Counted from the stretch's first letter, positions 7,541 through 16,872 are shown. The stretch: DNA of 64,000 nt from Demequina lutea (GCF_013409005.1 NZ_JACBZO010000001.1:1116001-1180000), one strand, 5' to 3'. The notes: generated by a model from the letters alone, not told the origin. Made by a program: numbers and translations.

Positions 7541-9067
7541 GTGGCCATCGACGCGGCGGAAATTTCCAGGGTGAGTGCCCTGGTGGGTGTGCTCGCGCGC
7601 CGTGACGTGTCGGACCTTCCGGATGCTGCTTTCTTGGAGGCGCACGAGGAGATGGGCCGGCTCGAGCGGTTGGTTGGGACGTGGGGGGCGCGTTTCGCGG
7701 GTGATGTCGCGCGCAGGTCCGCCCCCGACCTGCCAGGTGGTGGTTTGGCACGAAGGCAGGGTTTCGGCAACGCGGGGGCGATGGTTGCCCGGGTGACGGG
7801 TGGGACGACCGCGGGTGCGATGCGCTCCATTGAGGCAGGGCTCGCGCTCATGCCGGCGGTGGTGTTGGTTGCGTCGCCCGATGGGTCCTTACCCACCCAG
7901 TCCACCACCCCACCTGCGCCCCGCTATCCCGCGGTGGCACAGGCCGCCCACGCGGGTGATCTGGCCGTTGATGCGGCGGGGTTGATCACCGCAGGGCTGG
8001 AAACTCTTGCGGAACGGGTGCCGAGTGAACGGTTGCAGGAGTTGGAGCGTCGCCTGGTGGACCGGGCGGTGCATTTGGCGGTGCATGAGGTGCGGCGCCT
8101 GGTCGCCCACGCGGTGGCACACGCTGACCTTGCCGGTCATGAACAGCGTGAACGCCGTCAGCATGAGGAGCGGTTCCTGGCGTGGAAGGAAGACCACACC
8201 GGGATGGTCACCTTCACCGGCAAACTCGACGCCGTCACAGCAGCACCCATTCGTACCGTGATCGAACAAATCGTCACCCATCAGTTCCGTGCCAGGCGTG
8301 ACCAAGACCCGTCGCAGCGTGATCAGCGCACGCCAGATTTGAGAACTGTGGGTCAGATGCGGGCCGATGCCTTGTTTGAGGTCTGTCGGCACGCGTTGGG
8401 CTGCAAGGAAACGGACCGGTCGGGGATCCGCACCACCATCATCGTGCGGATGAGCCTGCGCGACCGCGACACGGGGACCGGTTTGGGCAGTATTGACGGC
8501 ACCAACCAACCCGTCTCAGTAGGTCAGCTGCGCCGTCTCGCGGGGGATGCGGGCATCATTGCCGAAGTGTTGGGCGGCGAGAGTGAGGTACTCGACCTGG
8601 GCCGCAGAGTCAGGCTCTTCACACCGGCACAAAGACTCGCGTTACTCGAACGCGACGGCGGGTGCGCCAAATGTCATGCCCCACCCGAACACTGCGAAGC
8701 CCACCACATCCACTGGTGGGAAAGAGGCGGTCGCACAGACCTGTCAAACGGGGTAATGCTTTGCACCAGATGCCACCACGACATCCACCGCCAAGGCTGG
8801 AACATTCAAGTGGAACACGGGCGGGTCAACTTCATCCCACCACCCCACATCGACCCCACATGCAGACCCAGACCAGGAGGACTCGCCGCAATCACCATCG
8901 ACATCGAGGACCTTAAACCCGGCGACCCGCCGTTCGACCGCGCACTGGACAACCACGCTCTGGACAACCATGCACTGGACAACCATGCACTGGACAACCA
9001 TGCACTGGACAACCATGCACTGGACAACCACGCCTGGAACGATCCCGCCGGGGACTACGCCGCCTGA
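7541..9067 (+). CDS. DUF222 / 13E12-repeat-type HNH endonuclease domain protein
   Basis: A 508-residue protein of an actinobacterial multigene family. The N-terminal two thirds is DUF222 (DVSDLPDAAFLEAHEEMGRL near 20); the HNH nuclease domain lies at about 372-425, with CAKCHAPPEHCEAHHIHWW and CTRCHHD giving two CxxC pairs for zinc and the HH catalytic position. The tail has six ALDNH repeats encoded by a 15-bp minisatellite. GTG 7541 is chosen; TTG 7529 is also in frame. The cellular function of this family is not established. Direct repeats and a hexamer array lie just upstream. Confidence 0.8.
   Translation: MAIDAAEISRVSALVGVLARRDVSDLPDAAFLEAHEEMGRLERLVGTWGARFAGDVARRSAPDLPGGGLARRQGFGNAGAMVARVTGGTTAGAMRSIEAGLALMPAVVLVASPDGSLPTQSTTPPAPRYPAVAQAAHAGDLAVDAAGLITAGLETLAERVPSERLQELERRLVDRAVHLAVHEVRRLVAHAVAHADLAGHEQRERRQHEERFLAWKEDHTGMVTFTGKLDAVTAAPIRTVIEQIVTHQFRARRDQDPSQRDQRTPDLRTVGQMRADALFEVCRHALGCKETDRSGIRTTIIVRMSLRDRDTGTGLGSIDGTNQPVSVGQLRRLAGDAGIIAEVLGGESEVLDLGRRVRLFTPAQRLALLERDGGCAKCHAPPEHCEAHHIHWWERGGRTDLSNGVMLCTRCHHDIHRQGWNIQVEHGRVNFIPPPHIDPTCRPRPGGLAAITIDIEDLKPGDPPFDRALDNHALDNHALDNHALDNHALDNHALDNHAWNDPAGDYAA
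8942..9031. repeat. Six 15-bp tandem repeats inside the DUF222-HNH gene
   Basis: Six copies of GCACTGGACAACCAT (one or two base variants) run from 8942 to 9031 and encode (ALDNH)6 near the C-terminus. The unit is a multiple of three, so copy-number change would alter tail length without a frameshift. Confidence 0.95.
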
Positions 9068-9102
9068 CATGGCGGTTCGCGGGTCCGCTTCATCGCCGCA
9101 CG

Positions 9103-9115
9103 TAAACTGGCACGC
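9103..9115 (+). promoter_or_regulatory. Leaderless promoter of the SGNH hydrolase
   Basis: TAAACT (9103-9108) is followed by 7 nt and GTG 9116. No Shine-Dalgarno sequence precedes the start. Confidence 0.45.
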
Positions 9116-9877
9116 GTGACTATTCGCATCGTGTCTATAGGCGACAGCTTCGCCGAGGGTATGAACGACTACCTTCCCGACGGCACCGAAGTGGGCTGGG
9201 CGGACAGGGTCGCCGCGGGCCTGGCGGCCGCTCACGCCGACCAAGAGGTCTGGTACGCCAACCTCGCGATACGCGGCCGCAGGATCGAGTCCATCGTCGT
9301 CGAGCAACTCGACGCCGCGCTAGCGCTCGAACCACCGCCAACGCACCTCACCTTCAACGGCGGGGGCAACGACATGCTGCGCCCCGGATTCTCCGACGAA
9401 CGCATGATCGAGCTTACCTCCAGGGTGCTCGATCACTGCGCCGCCATGGGGGTCTTCCTGGTGATCGTGACCGGCGCCGATCCCTCGGACAAGCTGCCCG
9501 CAGCGAAGCGCATGCGCCGGTTGGGGACTCGCCTCACGCAGATTGTCGAGGGTCTCATCGCAGGTCGCGAGGGCGTCGTGTTCGTGGACAACTTGCATGA
9601 CGTAGAGGGGCGCAGGGGGGCGTATTGGTCGGAAGACCGCCTTCACCTCGGCAGCCTTGGTCACGAGTGGATCGCGAGCCGCGTCCTTACCGCCATGGGC
9701 GTGCCCACGCAGGCCCCTGTCGTGACCGATGCCGACGCGCCCCCGGGCGGTCTCGTGGGGGAGTTGCGCTACTGGCGCGCGTACGTGCTGCCGTGGATGG
9801 GACGAAGGCTCACCGGCCGCTCGTCGGGCGACGGGCGCGCACCGAAATTCGCGACATGGACTCTGATCAAGCCCTAG
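9116..9877 (+). CDS. SGNH/GDSL hydrolase
   Basis: A 253-residue esterase-like protein. Block I is GDSFAEG at residues 8-14 (nucleophile Ser10), block III is NGGGNDM near 80, and block V is DRLHLGSLGH near 174, with Asp and His completing the triad. No signal peptide is visible, so it should act in the cytoplasm on an acyl or acetyl ester. Its block I-V layout and tail (LPWMGRRLTGR) resemble the second SGNH gene at 37348-38151, which sits with glycosyltransferases; the two may be paralogues. Confidence 0.85.
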   Translation: MTIRIVSIGDSFAEGMNDYLPDGTEVGWADRVAAGLAAAHADQEVWYANLAIRGRRIESIVVEQLDAALALEPPPTHLTFNGGGNDMLRPGFSDERMIELTSRVLDHCAAMGVFLVIVTGADPSDKLPAAKRMRRLGTRLTQIVEGLIAGREGVVFVDNLHDVEGRRGAYWSEDRLHLGSLGHEWIASRVLTAMGVPTQAPVVTDADAPPGGLVGELRYWRAYVLPWMGRRLTGRSSGDGRAPKFATWTLIKP

Positions 9878-9924
9878 GGATCACCGTGGCGGAGCGAGCG
9901 ACGGCCTAGCCGGGCCGCGACGGT

Positions 9925-11577
9925 TTAGCCGGGCCTGACGTCGCGGCGTGCGAATCGGTCGAGCCCCGTCCACATCAGGCCGCCAGCTATCACCGTCATG
10001 ATGATCACGGGTGTCCACGACATCGGCTCGAGCGGCATATATGGCACCGCCGAGAAGGGCAGCGCGTCGAGCAGCCACTTGGGAAGGCCGAGGACCTCGC
10101 CGAGCATCGTCGCGAACCACATAGCCGCCATCGCGCCCCACGTGACCGGAATCGCCACCGAGGGAGCCCAGCCGAAGAGCGCCACCGCCAGACCCACCAG
10201 GATCATGACGGCGGGCCAGTACGCCAGCGCCGCGCCGGCCATCGTGATGGCCTGCGAGGAGTCGCCGGAAATCGAGCCATACACCGCGCCGAGCAGGCCC
10301 CCTCCAATGAGAAGTAGCACCACCGACCCGACGACGGGAATGAGCAGTCGCTCAAGCGCCCACCTGGTGCGCGAGAGCGCCCCCGCGAGTTGGGTTTCGA
10401 CGATTCCGGTCGCCTCGTCCGTTCGCAGCGACACCGCCGACTGCGTGGCAAAGGCCGCGGTGATGAGTCCGATCATCCCCGCGAGCATGGCAAGAAGCGC
10501 CTCGGCGCCGACGCCGCGCATCAGGTTCGCCATGGCACCCGCCGCGTCGGCCATGAAGGTGTTCATGGCGTCGATGATCGAGCCGAAGAGCAACGCGGCG
10601 AGGACGACGCCGATCGTCCAGCCGATGATCGGGCCGCGCTGGAGGCGCAGGCCGAGTCCGAGCGGTGAGGCCATGCGAGCCGGCGCGTCGGCGGGGCCGG
10701 AACGTTCGGCCAGCAGGCCGGAGCCGTGGTCGCGCCGGGCCTCGATGAGGGCGGCGATCGCCAGCAGTGCCGCCGCGAGGGCGACGAGTAGCGCGAGGGG
10801 CCACCACCGGTTGCCCGCGTAGGGCTGCATCTGCTGACCCCAACCGATCGGCGATGCCCACGACAGGACGCCGTTTCCCAGGTCGCCCACCATGCGCAGC
10901 ACGTAGAAGCCGATGATGACGGTGGACGCGAGTGCGTTGGCTCCGCGCGAGGTCGAGGCAAGCTGCCCGGCGACGGCTCCCACGCCTAGGCCCACCAGGC
11001 CCACACCCGCGATCGAGGCCCCGAAGATGAGCGAACCCGCGATCCCCGTGCCCTGGGGATCAAGCCCGTTCGACGCGGAGCCGAGCGCGATGCCGGCGCC
11101 CACCGCGATGCACAGCAGCCCGTACACCAGCCAGGCGGCAGTCGCGTACGCATGCAGGCCGAGCATCCTTGACCGAAGCAATTCGGTGCGTCCCGCCTCC
11201 TCGTCGGCCCTGCCGCTGCGAGTCACCAGGAACGCGGCGCCGAGCGCCAGGCTCACCGCAATTGTCATCCAGCCCTTGGTCCAGACCGCGCCGCCGAGCG
11301 TGTTCGCGGCGGCAGAAAGTCCCGTCATGGCCTTAATATCAGGAGTGTTGGAGACCACTGCGAAGTCGTTCAACGACTGCTGGGTGGGGAACAGCGTGTG
11401 GTAGTAGGAGGCGATGTAGGAGAACATCCCCACCAGGACGACGAACCAGACGAGCAGCCGCACCCGGCTGCGGCGCAAGACGAGGCGCACCATCGTGGGA
11501 AGGCCCGCGAGGGCATCGGAAGGACGGCGGCTACCTAAAGGCGCAGCGACCACCGTGGCGGGAAGCGTGGCGGTCAT
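9925..11577 (-). CDS. ABC transporter permease, two-repeat exporter type
   Basis: A 550-residue membrane protein with about 12 predicted helices in two similar halves, the pattern of actinobacterial antibiotic/multidrug ABC exporter permeases. The first helix follows RLVLRRSRVRLLVWFVVLVG, and a soluble loop rich in charged residues sits near 275-300. The start overlaps the stop of the ATPase gene by four bases (ATGA), so the two form one exporter. A TetR gene opens the operon, which suggests induction by the exported compound. Confidence 0.8.
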   Translation of the reverse strand: MTATLPATVVAAPLGSRRPSDALAGLPTMVRLVLRRSRVRLLVWFVVLVGMFSYIASYYHTLFPTQQSLNDFAVVSNTPDIKAMTGLSAAANTLGGAVWTKGWMTIAVSLALGAAFLVTRSGRADEEAGRTELLRSRMLGLHAYATAAWLVYGLLCIAVGAGIALGSASNGLDPQGTGIAGSLIFGASIAGVGLVGLGVGAVAGQLASTSRGANALASTVIIGFYVLRMVGDLGNGVLSWASPIGWGQQMQPYAGNRWWPLALLVALAAALLAIAALIEARRDHGSGLLAERSGPADAPARMASPLGLGLRLQRGPIIGWTIGVVLAALLFGSIIDAMNTFMADAAGAMANLMRGVGAEALLAMLAGMIGLITAAFATQSAVSLRTDEATGIVETQLAGALSRTRWALERLLIPVVGSVVLLLIGGGLLGAVYGSISGDSSQAITMAGAALAYWPAVMILVGLAVALFGWAPSVAIPVTWGAMAAMWFATMLGEVLGLPKWLLDALPFSAVPYMPLEPMSWTPVIIMTVIAGGLMWTGLDRFARRDVRPG

Positions 11578-12509
11578 TTCTGGTCGCCGCCCGCCAGCGC
11601 GGCCAGTTCATTGCCGTAGTGGCGCAGGAACAGGGCCTCGAGCGACGGCGGGTTCGCCACGAGCGAGCGTGGGCCCAATTTCGCGACGGCGGCGAGTACC
11701 GCTGGCATGGCCGCATCATCGACGGCGAAGGTTGCTCGCCCATCGACCACCACGAAGTCGTGGACGCCCGGCAGCGACGCGAGGCTCGCGGCCCCGCTGT
11801 CGACCACGGTCGTTACCTGGGTGCGCGTAAGGTGGCGCAGCTCGGCGATGGTGCCCGATTCGACGGTCGCGCCGTCGCGAATGATCGTCACCCTGTCGGC
11901 GAGCCGCTCCACCTCGGCGAAGATGTGGCTCGAGAGCAGTACGGACTTCCCGGCGGCCTTCACCTCACGGATCGACTCGGTGAACGCGGCCTCCATGAGG
12001 GGGTCGAGCCCACTCGTTGGCTCGTCGAGCAGCAGCAGCTCGGCGTCCGATGCGAGCGCGGCGACAAGGGCCACCTTCTGCCTGTTGCCCTTGGAGTACG
12101 TCCTTGCCTTCTTGGTCGGGTCCAGCTCAAAGCGGTCGAGCATGAGCTTCTTGCGCTTGGGGTCGAGCGAGCCGGAGAGCCGCACCAGGATGTCGATGGC
12201 CTCACCGCCCGTGAGGTTGGGCCAAAGCGTGACGTCCCCTGGTACGTAGGCGATGCGCCGATGGAGCGCGACGGCATCGGCCCACGGGTCGCCGCCCAAG
12301 AGCGACGCGCGACCGCCGTCGGCCCTGAGCAGGCCGAGCAGCACGCGGATGGTGGTGGTCTTTCCCGAGCCGTTGGGGCCGAGAAAACCGGTCACTTGGC
12401 CCGTCGGGACCGGGAGATCGAGCCCGCGGAGGGCGTGAACTGAGCCAAAGTTCTTGACGAGGCCCTCGACCTCGATGGCCATGGTGCTGCGTGAAGGATT
12501 GCTGGACAT
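11574..12509 (-). CDS. ABC transporter ATP-binding protein (drug exporter)
   Basis: A 311-residue DrrA-like ATPase. Walker A GPNGSGKTT near 44, a Q-loop region followed by YVPGDVTLWPNLTGGE, signature YSKGNRQKV (a variant of LSGGQ) near 138, and Walker B LLLLDEPTSGLDP near 158, with the switch His in LLSSHIF. The C-terminal 90 residues form the accessory domain found in DrrA-type exporters. ATG 12509 is used; ATG 12482 (MAIEVEG) is a closer alternative. It lies 45 bases after TetR and overlaps the permease. Confidence 0.85.
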   Translation of the reverse strand: MSSNPSRSTMAIEVEGLVKNFGSVHALRGLDLPVPTGQVTGFLGPNGSGKTTTIRVLLGLLRADGGRASLLGGDPWADAVALHRRIAYVPGDVTLWPNLTGGEAIDILVRLSGSLDPKRKKLMLDRFELDPTKKARTYSKGNRQKVALVAALASDAELLLLDEPTSGLDPLMEAAFTESIREVKAAGKSVLLSSHIFAEVERLADRVTIIRDGATVESGTIAELRHLTRTQVTTVVDSGAASLASLPGVHDFVVVDGRATFAVDDAAMPAVLAAVAKLGPRSLVANPPSLEALFLRHYGNELAALAGGDQK

Positions 12510-12554
12510 GGTGTGCTTTCGTGTGGCTAAGAGTGGGTGGATGGGGCCTTGACG

Positions 12555-13241
12555 TCACGCGGTGACGGCGTCGGCGGGTACATCCTCCCGGGGCGGGTCT
12601 CCCACGTAGTCGAGGTAGTCGTCCAGCATCTGGCGTGTGGTGAGCATGCCTTCCGTGAAGATTTCGAGCATCGGCAGCATCTGGTCGCGCTGGCTCGCGA
12701 GCGCCGCGGCCACGAACTCATCGGGCGTGGCGTCTGGCATCGTCAGCAACTCGACAAGCAGGGCGCCAATGGACTGGAAAATGAGGTAGCGCAACCGCGC
12801 CTCGTCGTCGCGAGAGGGGCGCACGAGTCCCGCCTCGACGCTGGCCCGCATTGCCTCCCTCGCCTCGTCGACCAGATGCTCAAGGAACTCCCGCGCGGCG
12901 CGACCGCCCGCGTGGACGGCACGCAGAATGTAGACGAGGAGCGGCGCCGCAATGCTCGGGTCCGCGACGTAGTGCAGAAGAGAGCCGCTGGGGTTCGCTA
13001 CGCCGTCCGTCTTGATCGCCTGGTAGCGGCGAAGTACCTCGGCGTCGCACTCGGAGCGCAGGGCTGCCTTGGAACCAAAGTGGTGCGTGATGAGGCCGGG
13101 GGAGACGCCCGCGCTCTTCGCGATGGTCGTGAAGGATGCGCCAAAGCCCTGGGAGGCAAAGCAGGCGATCGCGGCCTCACGAATCCGTGCGCGCGCGGTG
13201 AGGTCCGAATCCGGGGCGGCGACAGCCGGGGTTATATGCAC
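12555..13241 (-). CDS. TetR family regulator of the ABC exporter
   Basis: A 228-residue repressor. The N-terminal helix-turn-helix (about 15-60) includes IREAAIACFASQGFGASFTTIAKSAGVSPGLITHHFGSKAAL, given here only as its family-typical order; the rest is a ligand-binding helical domain. GTG 13241 is chosen because TAGGCT stands 7 nt before it, giving a leaderless start. It is the first gene of a TetR-ATPase-permease operon and probably represses its own operon; twin 12-bp direct repeats overlap its start. Confidence 0.8.
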   Translation of the reverse strand: MHITPAVAAPDSDLTARARIREAAIACFASQGFGASFTTIAKSAGVSPGLITHHFGSKAALRSECDAEVLRRYQAIKTDGVANPSGSLLHYVADPSIAAPLLVYILRAVHAGGRAAREFLEHLVDEAREAMRASVEAGLVRPSRDDEARLRYLIFQSIGALLVELLTMPDATPDEFVAAALASQRDQMLPMLEIFTEGMLTTRQMLDDYLDYVGDPPREDVPADAVTA

Positions 13242-13264
13242 AACCAATAGCCTATATGTGCAAC
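13233..13264 (-). promoter_or_regulatory. Promoter and twin operator repeats of the TetR-ABC operon
   Basis: On the minus strand TAGGCT (13254-13249) lies 7 nt before GTG 13241. On the plus strand TATATGCACAAC (13233-13244) and TATATGTGCAAC (13253-13264) are near-identical direct repeats exactly 20 bp apart, two helical turns, covering the -10 and start. They are good candidate TetR sites. Confidence 0.5.
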
Positions 13265-13638
13265 TAGTCGGTTGTCGAGCGTGCGGCGCGGCGGCCAGTT
13301 GCACATCGACCCTGTGGGCGGCGCGCGGTGTTGGCGCATGCGCCCTGGACGCGGGCGCGTGTCTTGAAAACCCGGTGCTGAACACCCATGCCCCGTGACC
13401 AAGGTCCCGGGCATTCATTCCGGGGTAGGCGTGTCATGGAGAGGTGAGCGGCAACGGGGCCGGCACAAAGAACGTGGCGCAGACGGGCAAAATCCGTCCC
13501 ACCGGGTCCTAGATGTTTCAGCCTCTTTTGCAGGCATGTACCCATCACGGTTCGATCTTCACTTCTATGCCGTGCGGGCGCACGGCGCCCGTTCGTGCGT
13601 GTCCCGCGCGCGATCGGATAGCCAACGAAAGAAGGCGC
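13265..13638. other. 374-bp gap without a convincing gene
   Basis: The stretch between the TetR promoter and the aldehyde dehydrogenase start holds no open frame with family-like sequence. A short self-complementary piece (GTGCGGGCGCAC, 13576-13587) lies near the 3' end. It may contain a long leader or the control site of the dehydrogenase, but I see no confident operator, tRNA or riboswitch. Confidence 0.5.
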
Positions 13639-15222
13639 ATGTTGAGCACCACTACGGAGACCAACACCACAGTCGGCGGCCCCGGACCCAAGACGGGAAC
13701 CGTCTACACCCGCCCCGGCCAGCCTGGGAGTCTCGTCACCCTCAAGTCCCGGTACGACAACTTCATCGGCGGCGAGTGGGTTGCCCCAAGCACCGGTGAC
13801 TATGGCGAGGACCTCGCCCCCGCCACCGGCCAGCCCTTCGCGGAGTACGCCAGATCCGGCGTGGCGGACATCGACAAGGCCGTCGCAGCCGCCAACAAGG
13901 CGTTCCCAGCGTGGGCCCGTACCTCAACGACCGAGCGAGCCGCCGTCCTGAACCGGATCGCCGACCGGATCGAGATCCACCTGGAGGAAATCGCGGTTCT
14001 GGAGGCCTGGGAGAACGGCAAGCCGGTGCGCGAGACCCTCGGTGCCGACATCCCGCTCGCCGTGGACCACTTCCGCTATTTCGCCGCGGCCATCCGCACT
14101 CAGGAAGGCAACATCAAGAAATTGACGGACCAATTGGTGTCGTATCACTTCTACGAGCCGCTCGGCGCCGTTGCCCAGATCATCCCGTGGAACTTCCCGA
14201 TCCTGATGGCGGCGTGGAAGTTGGCGCCAGCCCTCGCCGCGGGTGACACGGTGGTGCTGAAGCCAGCATCGGCCACTCCGGTGTCGATCCTGTATGTGAT
14301 GGATCTGATCCAGGACCTGCTTCCCGCGGGTGTCGTGAATGTGGTCAATGGGGCTGGCGCGAAACTGGGCAAGGCGCTCGTGGAGCATTCGGGCATTTCC
14401 AAGGTGGCGTTCACCGGCTCCACGGCCACCGGCCGCCAGATCATGCAGTATGCGATCAAGAACATCATCCCGTCCACGATGGAGTTGGGAGGAAAGTCAC
14501 CGAACGTCTTCTTTGAGGACGTGGCCAGGGAGAAGGACGGCTACTACCGCAAGGCCGTCGAGGGCTTCGTGCTCTTCGCTTTCAACAAGGGCGAGGTGTG
14601 CTCGTGCCCGTCGCGGGCTCTGCTGCAGCGGCCGCTGATGTCCGGATTCCTGGACGACGCAATCGACCGCGTCAAGCGCATCAAGGTCGGCGACCCGCTG
14701 GACACCACCACGGAGATGGGTCCGCAGAACAGTACCGAACAGATCAAGAAGATCTCGGGCTACCTCGCCCTTGGTCCTCAGGAGGGGGCCACGGTGCTGG
14801 CGGGTGGCGAGCGCGCCGAGATGCCGGGCGATCTGGCCGGCGGCTACTTCGTTCAGCCGACGGTGATGGTCGCCGAGAACGATATGCGGGTGTGCCAGGA
14901 GGAGATCTTCGGTCCCGTCCTCACCGTGGTGCCGTTCGACACCTACGACCAGGCCATCTCGATCGCCAACGACACGGAATACGGGCTCGGCTCGGCGGTA
15001 TGGAGCCGTGACGAGCACCTCACCTTCGAGGCGAGTCAGGACATCCACGCCGGAAGGGTGTGGGTGAACACGTACCACGCGTACCCCGCGGGCGCAGCGT
15101 TCGGCGGTTACAAGGCGTCTGGCTACGGCCGGGAGACGGACCAGTCGGCGCTGCACAACTACCAACAGGTAAAGAACGTGCTGGTGAACCACGTGAACGA
15201 GCCGCTCGGGTTCTTCGCGTAA
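13639..15222 (+). CDS. NAD-dependent aldehyde dehydrogenase (acetaldehyde type)
   Basis: A 527-residue aldehyde dehydrogenase oxidising aldehydes to acids. Cofactor segment [14 protein letters not shown] near 185, general base Glu in MELGGKSPN near 282, and catalytic Cys321 in [13 protein letters not shown]; the [10 protein letters not shown] wording is that of the acetaldehyde dehydrogenase II / ExaC subgroup. ATG 13639 follows GAAAGAAGG; about 30 residues precede the conserved [11 protein letters not shown], longer than most relatives. The frame is open upstream to 13513 but that part is not family-like. A strong hairpin terminates it before a convergent peroxiredoxin. Confidence 0.9.
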   Translation: MLSTTTETNTTVGGPGPKTGTVYTRPGQPGSLVTLKSRYDNFIGGEWVAPSTGDYGEDLAPATGQPFAEYARSGVADIDKAVAAANKAFPAWARTSTTERAAVLNRIADRIEIHLEEIAVLEAWENGKPVRETLGADIPLAVDHFRYFAAAIRTQEGNIKKLTDQLVSYHFYEPLGAVAQIIPWNFPILMAAWKLAPALAAGDTVVLKPASATPVSILYVMDLIQDLLPAGVVNVVNGAGAKLGKALVEHSGISKVAFTGSTATGRQIMQYAIKNIIPSTMELGGKSPNVFFEDVAREKDGYYRKAVEGFVLFAFNKGEVCSCPSRALLQRPLMSGFLDDAIDRVKRIKVGDPLDTTTEMGPQNSTEQIKKISGYLALGPQEGATVLAGGERAEMPGDLAGGYFVQPTVMVAENDMRVCQEEIFGPVLTVVPFDTYDQAISIANDTEYGLGSAVWSRDEHLTFEASQDIHAGRVWVNTYHAYPAGAAFGGYKASGYGRETDQSALHNYQQVKNVLVNHVNEPLGFFA

Positions 15223-15260
15223 GGGGGCGCCCGCTCGGCTCGCGGAACGGGGCGTGATTC

Positions 15261-15292
15261 GGGGGCCGTCGATGTTGATGTCGACGGCCCCC
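15261..15292. terminator. Bidirectional terminator
   Basis: A perfect 12-bp stem, GGGGGCCGTCGA (15261-15272) with TCGACGGCCCCC (15281-15292), with an 8-nt loop, lies between the convergent aldehyde dehydrogenase and peroxiredoxin genes. There is no clear T tract. Confidence 0.7.
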
Positions 15293-15324
15293 GAACTCGC
15301 CTGTCGTGACCGTTTGCCGCGGGC

Positions 15325-16083
15325 CTATCGAGCGAGGACCTCGCTCGGGTCGGTGTGGATTTTCTCCTCGATGGTGTCGGCCGTGAGTTCGCGGGTGCAA
15401 TAGAACCAGTCGACGCACTCGACGCCTTCGACATTGCCCTCCATCCGCTCCTTTGCCACACCGCAGGAACCTGCGGTCGGCACGATGACGCGCTCGCCCG
15501 GCGTCCAGTCGGCGGGTGTCGCGACATCGAACGCGTCGCTGACCTGCAGCGCCTTGATCATGCGCAGGATCTCCTGCATGTTGCGGCCGGTGCTCATCGG
15601 GTAGTAGAGCATCGCGCGGAGGATCCCCTCGGGGTCCACGAGGAACACGGCGCGCACGGCCTGTGTGTCGCCTGCTCCGGGGTGGATCATGCCGTACTTG
15701 CGGGCGATGTCCATCTTGATGTCCTCGATGAGCGGGAACTTGACCTCAAGGTTGTTCCAGCCGCGGAACTCCATTCGCTCCTGGATGAGGCGCAGCCACG
15801 CGATGTGCCCGTAGAGGCTGTCGATCGACAGGCCGAGTAGCCGGGTGTTGTACTGGGCGAACTCGTCCTCCATGTGCGCGAACGTCATGAACTCGCTGGT
15901 GCAGACCGGTGTGAAGTCCGCGGGGTGGCTGAAGAACACGACCCAATGGCCGGCGAAATCCTCGGGGAAGGAAACATTTCCCTGCGTCGTCTTCGCCGTG
16001 AACGACGGTGCGGGTTCGTTCAGTCGAGGGTAGGCGATGACCTCGGCGGCGTTCTGAGCAGCGGTCTCTTGCATGGCTCTCAT
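15325..16083 (-). CDS. Peroxiredoxin (AhpC/Prx6-like)
   Basis: A 252-residue thiol peroxidase. The peroxidatic site is in FSHPADFTPVCTSEF (Cys near residue 49), with the partner Arg in the later VRAVF region. The long C-terminal arm (GERVIVPTAGSCGVAKERM ... ECVDWFYC) carries three more cysteines, as in the large archaeal/bacterial Prx6-type AhpC, where one serves as resolving thiol. Starts at TTG 16101, ATG 16083 and ATG 16074 are possible; AAAGAAGAG favours the two ATGs. A CCCCGGGG palindrome lies just upstream. Confidence 0.85.
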   Translation of the reverse strand: MRAMQETAAQNAAEVIAYPRLNEPAPSFTAKTTQGNVSFPEDFAGHWVVFFSHPADFTPVCTSEFMTFAHMEDEFAQYNTRLLGLSIDSLYGHIAWLRLIQERMEFRGWNNLEVKFPLIEDIKMDIARKYGMIHPGAGDTQAVRAVFLVDPEGILRAMLYYPMSTGRNMQEILRMIKALQVSDAFDVATPADWTPGERVIVPTAGSCGVAKERMEGNVEGVECVDWFYCTRELTADTIEEKIHTDPSEVLAR

Positions 16084-16108
16084 CTCTTCTTTCGTGTCCA
16101 ACTCCAGG

Positions 16109-16122
16109 TATCCCCGGGGATA
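16109..16122. promoter_or_regulatory. Palindrome TATCCCCGGGGATA before the peroxiredoxin
   Basis: A perfect 14-bp palindrome lies about 26 bp before the peroxiredoxin ATG. Four-C/four-G arms flanked by TA resemble CsoR/FrmR/CstR-type operators, but the match is only general and no such regulator is in the window. Confidence 0.45.
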
Positions 16123-16128
16123 TATCTG

Positions 16129-16836
16129 TCATACCTCGTATCGCCGCGGAACTCCAGCGGTGCGGAGTGGTGTGGGTGGCGTTCCAGCGCGTCCTGCGCG
16201 TCGCCCGGAGCGCTCCGCGAGAAGTACGTCACGCCCCTTCGGCGTGGCCGCGGCAAAGAGGGCATCGGCGGCCCGGGTCCATGCCTCCACCAGATCTACC
16301 TGCTCGGGAAATCGCAGCCACTGCAGCTGCGCCCCGTCCATGGCCGCGATGACATCGTGCGCCAGGGCATCGGCGCCTGCGTAGTGCGGGCCCAGCAGCG
16401 CCCGCAGGCGCTCGAAAGACTCCTCATAGCGGCGCGTGAAGTACGCGTGTGCGGGATGGTCGGGATTGAGCGACTCCGCGTTCAGCACGGTGTACAGCCG
16501 GACGATCTCCCTCTGGCCCGCGTTGTGCTCCATCAGGGCGTCCAGCACGGCGCGTGGAGACACGATCTGGTCTGGGGGAGACGCTAGCCCCGTCACCTCG
16601 AGGTCCACGTCGTCGCGATGCGCCAACACGGCCACGAGCAGGCCATCCTTGGTGCCCACGTAATGCAGGAGGCCGGGCACGGACATGCCGCAAGCATCGG
16701 CGACGTCCTGCAGCGAGATGCCGTTAAATCCGCGCTCGGCGACGAGTCGGGTGGCCTCCGCAACGATCTCCGCGCGGCGCTGCTCGGGGGTGAGGCGTCG
16801 CCTGCGCCGTGTCCCTTCTGCGCCCATGGTCACCAT
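16129..16836 (-). CDS. TetR family regulator divergent from GH3 (paralogue of 35877-36485)
   Basis: A 235-residue repressor with an Arg-rich start, a TetR helix-turn-helix near 20-65 (GISLQDVADACGMSVPGLLHYVGTK split here by family convention) and an effector domain. HRDDVD, NPDHPAHAYF and IAAMDGAQLQWL match the TetR at 35877, showing common descent. ATG 16836 follows GAAGGCGAG; ATG 16827 is in frame. It faces the GH3-GH13 operon across an operator TCTAC-N6-GTAGA. The expected inducer is a glucoside or oligosaccharide, by position only. Confidence 0.8.
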   Translation of the reverse strand: MVTMGAEGTRRRRRLTPEQRRAEIVAEATRLVAERGFNGISLQDVADACGMSVPGLLHYVGTKDGLLVAVLAHRDDVDLEVTGLASPPDQIVSPRAVLDALMEHNAGQREIVRLYTVLNAESLNPDHPAHAYFTRRYEESFERLRALLGPHYAGADALAHDVIAAMDGAQLQWLRFPEQVDLVEAWTRAADALFAAATPKGRDVLLAERSGRRAGRAGTPPTPLRTAGVPRRYEV

Positions 16837-16872
16837 CGTGGCACTCGCCTTCGGTTGGAGGTACGCTCACCT

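Noticed and set aside
7541-9067. Homing endonuclease or mobile intron
   Set aside because: The HNH domain is fused to DUF222, a free-standing actinobacterial family; no split host gene or intron ends are seen.
13513-13638. N-terminal extension of the aldehyde dehydrogenase from 13513
   Set aside because: The extra 42 residues are not family-like and ATG 13639 has a purine-rich ribosome site.
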